Part shown: piece by piece, positions 1 through 5,830 of the stretch
How positions within the stretch are numbered: position 1 is the first letter of the stretch
Layout: each line of letters starts with the position of its first letter
NCBI GenBank assembly: GCA_002697005.1
Contig: NZUD01000039.1
Location: 1 to 11,960, forward strand
DNA length: 11,960 nucleotides
Source of the DNA: Chloroflexota bacterium
Lineage (GTDB): Bacteria > Chloroflexota > Dehalococcoidia > UBA3495
Direction: 5' to 3'
Notes under the pieces: generated by a model
The model's database searches: none
Told to the model about the DNA's origin: nothing
The model's input: the letters and a program-made list of their open reading frames with translations, nothing else
Program-made: the position numbers and the translations under genes

Positions 1-593
1 CTGTAGATATCGACATGACTAAGGCGATGTCCTTCCGGCGGGACATGAATGACGAACTGGACGCAGAGAGGAGGGTTAGTGTCAACGACCTGATCGTCAA
101 AGCTTCGGCCATAGCCATAGGTCGTCACCTTAAGTTTAATTCTTTCTTCCGTGACGACCACCTACAGATGAATTCCGCCATCAATGTTGGCATCGCAATC
201 GCATTGGAATCGGGGCTGATCGTGCCGGGAATCAATGGCTGCGAAGGCAAGAGCCTGGTACAGATAGCCGTTGCCAGCCGGGACCTGGTTGCTCGGGCCA
301 ACAGCGGCACACTTCGTAATGATGAATACAGCGGTACCACATTCAGCGTGAGTAACCTCGGAATGTTCGATATAGAGAGCTTCACCGCCATTATTTTCCC
401 ACCGCATGCAGCGGTGCTGGCGGTAGGCACCGTGAAAGAGCAGCCAGTGGTTCGCGACGGCGAACTAGCCATCGCTCAGATCATGAAGGCCAACCTCTCT
501 ACCGACCACCGCGTGGCGGATGGATCAGAGGCTGCTCAGTTCCTGGTGGAGATTAAGAAACTACTGGAAAACCCAATCAGCCTAGTCATATGA
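1..593 (+). CDS. 2-oxoacid dehydrogenase complex E2 acyltransferase, catalytic domain (5' truncated)
   Basis: The reading frame is already open at the left edge (codons from base 3), so the protein starts outside the window and only about the last 197 residues are visible. These match the inner-core catalytic domain of dihydrolipoamide acyltransferases (pyruvate, 2-oxoglutarate, branched-chain or acetoin dehydrogenase E2). They begin at VDMTKA and include the NVGIAIALESGLIVPGI strand, SNLGMFDIESFTAI, PPHAAVLAVG, and the active-site motif DHRVADG near base 507, whose His and Asp carry out acyl transfer from lipoyl-lysine to CoA. The domain is complete to its usual C-terminus (LLENPISLVI). The lipoyl and E1/E3-binding domains would lie upstream. 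The substrate class cannot be read from this fragment. The methionine at 15 is internal to the fold and is not a credible start. The next gene is 83 bases downstream on the same strand. Confidence 0.93.
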   Translation, partial: VDIDMTKAMSFRRDMNDELDAERRVSVNDLIVKASAIAIGRHLKFNSFFRDDHLQMNSAINVGIAIALESGLIVPGINGCEGKSLVQIAVASRDLVARANSGTLRNDEYSGTTFSVSNLGMFDIESFTAIIFPPHAAVLAVGTVKEQPVVRDGELAIAQIMKANLSTDHRVADGSEAAQFLVEIKKLLENPISLVI

Positions 594-611
594 AGCTTTC
601 AGATTTTAGTT

Positions 612-646
612 TTAGCCTGGCCAAACGCCCGGCCGTTTCGGGCTAA
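612..646 (+). other. Weak intergenic hairpin between the E2 gene and the ThDP-enzyme gene
   Basis: TTAGCC (612-617) pairs with GGCTAA (641-646), and AAACG (623-627) with CGTTT (634-638), separated by an uneven internal loop. A competing small stem, GCCCG/CGGGC (627-631 with 639-643), is also possible. No T-tract follows, so it does not qualify as an intrinsic terminator. It could be an RNA processing or stability element in a shared transcript, or chance. Confidence 0.25.
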
Positions 647-664
647 CCGTTCACTGCTCAAAAC

Positions 665-670
665 AAGGAG
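665..670 (+). promoter_or_regulatory. Shine-Dalgarno site fixing the TTG start at 677
   Basis: AAGGAG lies 6 bases before TTG at 677-679. No ATG or GTG in the correct frame lies nearby, so this site decides the start of the ThDP-enzyme gene. Confidence 0.8.
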
Positions 671-676
671 ATTACA

Positions 677-2317
677 TTGCCAAAACTAACCGGTGGCCAG
701 GCCATTATAGAATCGCTCAAAGCCCAGGATGTGGATACTGTTTTTGGAATAATTTCCGTCCACAACCTTGACCTGTTTGACTCTCTTTTTGGAAGTCATG
801 ATAGCCTTAATTTTGTGGGAGGCCGTCTTGAGTTGGGCTGCGGATTTATGGCCGATGGGTACGCCAGGTCGACCGGAAAGCCTGGCATTCTGATAACCAG
901 CACCGGCCCCGGAGCGGCTGACTCTATGGGAGCGATAGGCGAGGCCTATTTCTCTGGTTCTCCTATCCTAGAGATCACCACCAACGTAGAGCAAGAATTT
1001 GTCGGCAGCGGTAAGCTGGCAACCCACGAGACTAAGGACCAACTGGGCATGTTCGAGGCAGTCACTGACTGGAACGCGTCTATCCCTCAGGTCGAGTCTA
1101 TCCCTGATAACATCACTGAGGCCTTTGACAGGTTCCAGACTCGGAGACCCAGACCCATCGAATTGGAGATACCCACTGATCTGCTCGGCACCGAAGCTGA
1201 TGTGGAGATGCTGACAGCCCGGCAGCCGGACATCCCCAAAGGTGACCCTAACCAGGTCGAGAAAGCCCTGCAGATGCTCCTCAAAGCCAAGCGGCCCGCC
1301 ATCTTGGTTGGCGAGGAAGTCCAGCAATTGGGCGGCACACCTCAGATCGTCGAATTGGCTGAGAAACTGGGTGCGGCGGTTGTCACCGCTGACGGTGCGA
1401 AGGGAGCGTTTCCAGAGGACCATCCCCAGTCAGTTGGCCAAATCATGGGCAAACGCATCTGGGGTGAGAACCCAGTCCAAGACTGGCTGGGCACCTGTGA
1501 TCTGGCGATCGTATTGGGGTCCATAATGCCCCAACGCTCCACCTCCGGAATCGGGCTACAGATGCCCAGTGACATAGTCCACGTCCTCTTGGATGGCGAG
1601 GCTATCGGCAAGAATTACCCCGCCACCGTGCCCATCGTCGCCAATTCCCAGGCTGTGGTTCAGCAGTGGTTGAGTGCAATCGGGAACCAGGATGTTCATA
1701 AAGGCAAGGCATTTGAGGACGACATAGTGTCCATCAAGAACAATATTAGGAGCAGATTAGAAGAGACCTGGAGTAATGAGTTGAAGATTTTCGAGACTGT
1801 GCGGGCCGTCACTCCCAGGAATACCATCTTCTCACTGGATCCGACCGTCGGTGCCAGCCGGGCTACCCGTTGCCTGGAGATATACGAGCCCAGGACGTAC
1901 ATGCACCCTCACGGCTGGTTGGGACTTGGGTTCGCTTTCCCCGCTGCTATTGGGGCTAAAGTAGGTAAGCCACAAAGCCCCGTGGTCTGCGTGACCGGTG
2001 ATGGTGGATTCCAGTACAATTTCCAGGAGTTGGCCACTTGTGCCCAGTACGGCATCCACCCGGTAATATTGATGTTCAACGACAACGCTTGGGGAGTACT
2101 GAAAGGCTTCCAGGGAGACCGCTTCGGCGAGGAACGCCGATTCGCCACAGACCTGGTGAACCCTGACTTCGTTAAGTTGTTCGATTCCTACGGTTTCGAA
2201 GGCACCAAGGTCAGCAACGTCAACGACCTGGGCAAAGCGCTTGAGAGCGCCATCGCCTCAGGGAAAACCCACCTGGTCGAGGTCCAGACCCCAGACGGGT
2301 TTGGTGCTCTGACTTAG
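677..2317 (+). CDS. Thiamine-diphosphate-dependent enzyme, acetolactate synthase/benzoylformate decarboxylase-like
   Basis: A 546-residue protein with the three-domain layout of the acetolactate synthase superfamily. The N-terminal Pyr domain (about 1-170) holds FGIISVHNLDLFDSL and GGRLELGCGFMADGYAR. Glu52 in RLE sits where the cofactor-activating glutamate of RHE occurs. A central domain (about 190-345) contains RPAILVGEEV. The C-terminal PP domain has the ThDP/Mg motif: Gly441-Asp442-Gly443, ending about 27 residues on with FNDNAWGV (Asn468/Asn470). The length is normal for the family. Such enzymes decarboxylate a 2-oxoacid and release or transfer the aldehyde unit. I cannot tell acetolactate synthase, sulfoacetaldehyde acetyltransferase and decarboxylase apart here, and no IlvH-type small subunit follows, which argues mildly against a housekeeping acetolactate synthase. 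The start is TTG behind AAGGAG. It may share a transcript with the E2 gene; a strong hairpin terminator lies 20 bases after the stop. Confidence 0.9.
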   Translation: MPKLTGGQAIIESLKAQDVDTVFGIISVHNLDLFDSLFGSHDSLNFVGGRLELGCGFMADGYARSTGKPGILITSTGPGAADSMGAIGEAYFSGSPILEITTNVEQEFVGSGKLATHETKDQLGMFEAVTDWNASIPQVESIPDNITEAFDRFQTRRPRPIELEIPTDLLGTEADVEMLTARQPDIPKGDPNQVEKALQMLLKAKRPAILVGEEVQQLGGTPQIVELAEKLGAAVVTADGAKGAFPEDHPQSVGQIMGKRIWGENPVQDWLGTCDLAIVLGSIMPQRSTSGIGLQMPSDIVHVLLDGEAIGKNYPATVPIVANSQAVVQQWLSAIGNQDVHKGKAFEDDIVSIKNNIRSRLEETWSNELKIFETVRAVTPRNTIFSLDPTVGASRATRCLEIYEPRTYMHPHGWLGLGFAFPAAIGAKVGKPQSPVVCVTGDGGFQYNFQELATCAQYGIHPVILMFNDNAWGVLKGFQGDRFGEERRFATDLVNPDFVKLFDSYGFEGTKVSNVNDLGKALESAIASGKTHLVEVQTPDGFGALT

Positions 2318-2336
2318 TGCAATCTTCGGTTACGAC

Positions 2337-2376
2337 CAAGGGTCTGGAATCATTGATTCCAGACCCTTGTTTATTA
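2337..2376 (+). terminator. Rho-independent terminator after the ThDP-enzyme gene
   Basis: The arms CAAGGGTCTGGAATCA (2337-2352) and TGATTCCAGACCCTTG (2354-2369) are perfect reverse complements of 16 bases around a single central base, so the folded RNA has a stem of about 13 pairs with a short loop. A modest T-rich tail (TTTATTA) follows. The stem starts 20 bases after the stop codon and separates the ThDP-enzyme unit from thyX. The T-tract is short, so termination may be partial; the symmetry means the element could also act on the other strand. Confidence 0.8.
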
Positions 2377-2394
2377 CCTGGTAGACAGCCACAA

Positions 2395-2400
2395 TTGACA
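2395..2400 (+). promoter_or_regulatory. Possible -35 element upstream of the thyX-like gene
   Basis: A perfect TTGACA lies about 100 bases before the thyX-like start, just past the terminator of the previous gene, where a promoter is expected. No good -10 hexamer is seen 16-18 bases downstream, so this is weak. The rest of the interval (2377-2480) shows no other clear element. Confidence 0.25.
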
Positions 2401-2480
2401 TAAAGTTGGGATTTGGTGCCCTTGACGGTCGCGCCCGAACCCGAGCAAATGGCCTAAGCAACTTTTTGCCAATCCAATGC

Positions 2481-2485
2481 AGGAG
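2481..2485 (+). promoter_or_regulatory. Shine-Dalgarno site favouring the thyX-like start at 2498
   Basis: AGGAG lies 12 bases before ATG at 2498 and downstream of the in-frame ATG at 2477, which has no ribosome site. The spacing is slightly long, but 2498 is still the better supported start. Confidence 0.55.
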
Positions 2486-2497
2486 TTTCAATCGCAA

Positions 2498-3967
2498 ATG
2501 AGCCAGCCGAAACTGGACAGCGGGGCTACCGGACACCTTTATCCCAGACGCGTCTATCCTCTGGATGCCCATGATCTCAGCGAAGAGCAAATCGCAGTCG
2601 CGTTCGCTATGACCTCTCGCCGGCCCGAAGCCTTTGACGAGATAGCCGAGAAGGTCAGCCTGGAGAAAGCGGCCGACTTCCATGAGCGTTGGGTGCTCGG
2701 TTACGGCCACAGTTCGGTTGCGGAGCATGCGGTAGTGCACCTCGCGGTGGAGAATGTTTCCCGGCTTGCTGTCGACGCCCTTGAGGACAACCGCCTGGCG
2801 TCATACACGGAGAAGTCATCCCGCTATCAGGTGATGCCTGCCGACTACTACTATGTTCCTCAGGAGTTGGACGGATACTCTGCCCTGAAGAAAGAATACG
2901 AGACGGCCTGCCAGGCCCTTTTTCAAGGGTACTTCAATCTGATCGACGGCTGCATGGAGTATCTTAAAGAGACAACTCCGCGTATCGCAACGGAGCGGGA
3001 CGGTGCATTCAATGGGCGGCTGAGCCGCATAGCCACCGACCACTGCCGGGCGGTGCTGCCGGCTGCCACTTTGACCAACGTTGGAGTTACGGCCAATGCC
3101 AGAACGCTGGAGCATGCTATCGCCAAACTGGCTTCTTCCGATGTCATGGAAGAGCGAGCTCTGGGCGATGCAGTTAGGGGGCAAGGCAAACTGGTTACGC
3201 CAACACTGATCAAATACGCTGAACGGGTTGAGTATCTTGCCAAAGCGTCTGGTGTAAAGCTAGACCAAGCCCGTGGGGCCGGGTTTCCCGATGACCCACC
3301 TAGGTCGACCAGCGATGGTGATCCCGAAGTCCGTTTGGTGCACTGGGACCGGATGGGCGAAGAAAAACTGGTGGCGGCGCTACTCTACCAGTACTCCAAC
3401 CTGTCCTACGACCAGGTCTGGAAGTGTGTCGAAGACCTGGGCCCTGAACCTCGGCAGGCGATCATCGACGAGAGCATTGCCGGTTTGGGCCCTCACGACG
3501 CTCCTTTGCGAGAGTTCGAAGTAGTGGACTACAGCTTTGAGTTCCTGATGGACTACGGCGCGTACCGGGAGTTTAAACGACACCGGATGATGACTTACCT
3601 GCCTCAGCCGTTGACAGTGGCCCACGGATACCGGATTCCTAAGGTGGTGGCCCAGGCAGGCCTGGAATCAGAGTTCGAGGAAACGGTGGGTCCAGCGGAA
3701 GAGGCTTACTGGAAGGTGAGAGAAGTGTCGCCTGTGGCGGCCCAGTATCTGGTAACCCACGCTCATAACCGGCGGGTGCTGACCAAGATGAACCTGCGAG
3801 AGTGCTACCATCTCTTTAAGTTGAGGACATCAGATGAAGCCCATTTCTCTATCCGGGAACCTATGACGGACGCCATGCGCTTGGCGGTGGAAGTACAACC
3901 TCAGTTCTTCCGTCATATGAAGCTCCGGAACTATCCGGAGTGGTGGCCACACTCCGTCACGAGTTAG
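2498..3967 (+). CDS. thyX: Tandem-domain ThyX-family (flavin-dependent thymidylate synthase-like) protein
   Basis: A 489-residue protein, about twice the usual 220-250 of ThyX, and it reads as two ThyX-like domains in one chain. ThyX makes dTMP from dUMP using FAD, NADPH and methylene-tetrahydrofolate, with the signature RHRxxSxNExSxRY. Domain 1 (about 15-230) has GHSSVAEH (His71) and then DNRLASYTEKSSRY (97-110). This keeps the S..E.S.RY half, but RHR has become DNR. It continues with CRAVLPAATLT and NARTLEHAI. Domain 2 (about 270-480) has an intact RHR (361-363) followed by a degenerate tail (MMTYLPQPLTVAHGY). It ends with NLRECYHLFKLR and HFSIRE, resembling the substrate-binding Arg region. 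Neither half has the complete signature. The two halves may complement each other in one active site, or the protein may be a divergent paralogue; catalysis is not proven. An in-frame ATG at 2477 would add 7 residues. It stands alone between a terminator and a convergent gene. Confidence 0.85.
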   Translation: MSQPKLDSGATGHLYPRRVYPLDAHDLSEEQIAVAFAMTSRRPEAFDEIAEKVSLEKAADFHERWVLGYGHSSVAEHAVVHLAVENVSRLAVDALEDNRLASYTEKSSRYQVMPADYYYVPQELDGYSALKKEYETACQALFQGYFNLIDGCMEYLKETTPRIATERDGAFNGRLSRIATDHCRAVLPAATLTNVGVTANARTLEHAIAKLASSDVMEERALGDAVRGQGKLVTPTLIKYAERVEYLAKASGVKLDQARGAGFPDDPPRSTSDGDPEVRLVHWDRMGEEKLVAALLYQYSNLSYDQVWKCVEDLGPEPRQAIIDESIAGLGPHDAPLREFEVVDYSFEFLMDYGAYREFKRHRMMTYLPQPLTVAHGYRIPKVVAQAGLESEFEETVGPAEEAYWKVREVSPVAAQYLVTHAHNRRVLTKMNLRECYHLFKLRTSDEAHFSIREPMTDAMRLAVEVQPQFFRHMKLRNYPEWWPHSVTS

Positions 3968-4118
3968 TTTCTTTTTGAATTGCTGGCGCTTGTTAAAAGA
4001 CTGTTATCGCTAGCGAGGGTCGAAGTTCGCCGAAGAATCTTCCAACCTAGACCTTGGCAGACTCTTATTATTTTATGAAAGGATTATGGAGATATCTGGC
4101 CGGCGTGTTTAGTCCCGT

Positions 4119-4625
4119 TTAACTCACAGATAGGCTAGCTGCGACCGAGGCTAGTCGGGCACCCAGCACCCTGGCCTGGGCCAGGTCTTCCTCGGTCACC
4201 TCTCCTACCGCTGTAGCACCGTAGTAAGACCCCGAGTTCTTCATGTGCTCGCCCCAGGGCAGTCCGACTATCATCATGCCGCAGGCCAGCATCCAGTGGA
4301 GCATCTGCAACAGGGTAATTTCGAGGCCGGAGTGTTGGCCGGATCCGGAGGTGAAAGCGGCTGCAGGCTTTCCGCCCAGAGATCCGTCTTCCCAGAGGTC
4401 GCCTTGGTCGTCTAGCCACGACTTCAGCGATCCGGTGATACCGCTCCAGTTAGGAGAACCCAACAGCAAGCCGTCGGAGGCCAGCAAGTCGGCACGGGAC
4501 GCTTCTGTGATGCGTTTTAGGGAAACGGTTGCCCCGGATATCTCAACGCCTGTGGCGGCAGCCCGCGCCAAGTCTTCGATTGCTGAGTTCTTGCGGTCGT
4601 AGAGGACCAGGATGGAGACCGGCAT
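4119..4625 (-). CDS. WrbA/flavodoxin-fold NAD(P)H:quinone oxidoreductase-like protein
   Basis: A 168-residue single-domain protein. It opens with the flavodoxin first strand SILVLYDRKNSAIEDLA, where the FMN-phosphate loop is expected. WrbA-type hallmarks follow: GLLLGSPNWSGITGSLKSWLD, LGGKPAAAFTSGSGQHSGLE, and GMMIVGLPWGE. Members bind FMN and pass electrons from NAD(P)H to quinones or other acceptors in the cytoplasm. The phosphate loop differs from the usual T/S-x-T/S-G-N-T, so FMN affinity is uncertain. The start at 4625 places the first beta-strand directly after the initiator. Its ATG shares one base with the TGA of the upstream zinc-ribbon gene (TGATG) and has no Shine-Dalgarno of its own, indicating translational coupling. 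An upstream in-frame ATG (4667) would only add a non-homologous extension lying inside the neighbour. It converges on the thyX-like gene. Confidence 0.85.
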   Translation of the reverse strand: MPVSILVLYDRKNSAIEDLARAAATGVEISGATVSLKRITEASRADLLASDGLLLGSPNWSGITGSLKSWLDDQGDLWEDGSLGGKPAAAFTSGSGQHSGLEITLLQMLHWMLACGMMIVGLPWGEHMKNSGSYYGATAVGEVTEEDLAQARVLGARLASVAASLSVS

Positions 4626-4783
4626 CAGGGGTCTGAGCAATCGCGGGTGAATCCGCAGTTGGGGCATTTGATCTTGCAGCTACGCTCAATCATCGTGCAG
4701 CCACAGATCTCGCAAGTCAGATCGTAGGTATCACCTGAGTTAATCTGAAGGAAGAGCGCGCGCATCACAACATTCATATCCAT
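4625..4783 (-). CDS. Small zinc-ribbon (or rubredoxin-like) protein
   Basis: A 52-residue protein with seven cysteines. Two CxxCG knuckles (Cys24/27 in CEICG and Cys40/43 in CPNCG) are separated by 12 residues, with extra cysteines at 29, 36 and 49. This is the geometry of a zinc ribbon. It also equals the knuckle spacing in rubrerythrin's rubredoxin-like domain, and the pattern resembles the C-terminal zinc ribbon of B12-dependent ribonucleotide reductase. Metal and role are unknown. The stop overlaps the start of the flavodoxin-fold gene by one base, so the two are probably made together. Start: ATG at 4783 has GGTGG 10 bases upstream. An earlier in-frame GTG (4810) would give 61 residues but lies next to a possible -10 element; ATG at 4777 is also possible. 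Confidence 0.7.
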   Translation of the reverse strand: MDMNVVMRALFLQINSGDTYDLTCEICGCTMIERSCKIKCPNCGFTRDCSDP

Positions 4784-4812
4784 CGTTTGATGGCCACCAT
4801 GAGGTTGCACGG

Positions 4813-4842
4813 AGTATAGCAGTCTGGATCTTTTGGCCCCAA
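4813..4842 (-). promoter_or_regulatory. Possible promoter for the zinc-ribbon/flavoprotein pair
   Basis: On the minus strand TGCTATACT forms an extended -10 (TATACT at 4818-4813). A partial -35, TTGGGG (4842-4837), lies 18 bases upstream. Transcription would begin near 4806, giving a leader of about 20 bases before ATG 4783. The rest of the 197-base gap up to 4980 shows only a weak GACCT/AGGTC stem at 4886-4902. Confidence 0.35.
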
Positions 4843-4980
4843 GAACTCTTTAACGAAGTTTATCCAGGGTTATAGAGATACTACCGACCTGGGGCATAGG
4901 TCACTATCCGAGGGAGCCCCATGGGACCAATGAACGCGGGAGACCATATTTTTGAGGCTCGAGTACGCCGCTGCTGGCGG

Positions 4981-5814
4981 TTAGTTCAAATGGCTGAGGG
5001 TAGTTTGAAGGCCTTCGATCTGCCCTCTGACCCGCTTTATATCTTCTGGATCGGTGGCATCCTTGAGATACGTCTCAAGGGCCGCGATAGCCAGCCGGAA
5101 CTCGTGCTGTTGGGCGTGGCACCAAGCCAGTTCCTGGTATATGGACGGAATGCCGGGGCTGATGATTGCCATTCGCTGAATGACTCCGATGGCCTTGGGA
5201 AGAGCAGCGGCTTCCATGTAGATGCTTTTCAGATTATTAAGCATCCTGAAGAGGATATCGTGCTTCGTCAGAGGTTCGAGAAACTTGTCGGTCCATTCCA
5301 AGCGTCCGCCTGACATCTTTTGAACCAGCGTGCGGCAGTCTTCTAGGGACAAAGGGACTCCGCCGTTGAACGGGTCCAGATATTCCGTCGTCCCGTCCAA
5401 TCCGACTATGAAATGGCCAGGTAGACCGATTCCAGAGCAGCTAAGACCCAGGCGGCGCCCGACCTCCATGAACACCAACGAAAGGGTTATGGGTATTCCT
5501 GTCCTCGTCTCCAATACCCGGTTCAGGTAGCTGTTGTCGGGGCTGTAGTATTCCCCTGAATTGCCGCGAAACCCGACGTCGGCAAACAGATAAACTGCAA
5601 TGGCACGCGCCATGTCAGAGGGAGATGATTTGTCATTCACCTGAAGGGATATACGGGTGGCAAAGGCGTCCAGTTGAGACAGGAGTTTAGGTATGTCGAG
5701 ATTTGGGTATTCTTCTCCGGCCAGATATAACGCAGCCAGGTCCAATTGGATATCCTCTGCGGGTTTCTGCACCTGGTCGATGAAGAGCGCCCGGAAGCTG
5801 GAGTTGGTCGTCAT
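4981..5814 (-). CDS. SirB1/YchA-family transglutaminase-like protein with C-terminal TPR-like region
   Basis: A 277-residue protein matching the SirB1 (transglutaminase-like, UPF0162) family in length and motifs. The core holds NSYLNRVLETRTGIPITLSL, VGRRLGLSCSGIGLPGHFIV with His134, and the YLDPFNGG block with Asp147, which are equivalent to the His and Asp of a transglutaminase fold. The position where a papain-like Cys would lie reads GIPITLS with no Cys, as I recall is common in this family, so classical catalysis is doubtful. Residues about 190-270 are helical and TPR-like (AIGVIQRMAIISPG, then YQELAWCHAQQHEFRLAIAALETYL). The biological role is unsettled across bacteria. It starts 16 bases after the MmgE/PrpD stop; an AGAGGT that overlaps that stop region may serve as ribosome site. 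Cytoplasmic: no signal peptide or membrane segment is visible. Confidence 0.82.
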   Translation of the reverse strand: MTTNSSFRALFIDQVQKPAEDIQLDLAALYLAGEEYPNLDIPKLLSQLDAFATRISLQVNDKSSPSDMARAIAVYLFADVGFRGNSGEYYSPDNSYLNRVLETRTGIPITLSLVFMEVGRRLGLSCSGIGLPGHFIVGLDGTTEYLDPFNGGVPLSLEDCRTLVQKMSGGRLEWTDKFLEPLTKHDILFRMLNNLKSIYMEAAALPKAIGVIQRMAIISPGIPSIYQELAWCHAQQHEFRLAIAALETYLKDATDPEDIKRVRGQIEGLQTTLSHLN

Positions 5815-5830
5815 CTGGCTAGCTAGACCT

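Noticed and set aside
2422..2450. A second -35-like TTGACG before the thyX-like gene.
   Set aside because: No plausible -10 is found at a proper distance.
4075..4122. A 15-codon plus-strand reading frame (ATG to TAA) in the gap between the thyX-like and flavodoxin-fold genes.
   Set aside because: No ribosome site precedes it, it is very short and it ends on the neighbour's stop; chance is the simplest explanation.
4626..4667. N-terminal extension of the flavodoxin-fold protein to ATG 4667.
   Set aside because: It lies within the zinc-ribbon gene in another frame and puts 14 unrelated residues before the first beta-strand.
4886..4902. GACCT/AGGTC hairpin upstream of the zinc-ribbon gene as a terminator for the SirB1-like gene.
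   Set aside because: Only five pairs and no T-tract on either strand.
4921..5313. A 130-codon plus-strand frame opposite the SirB1-like gene.
   Set aside because: It mirrors the coding frame of a well-supported minus-strand gene, has no recognisable motifs and no ribosome site.
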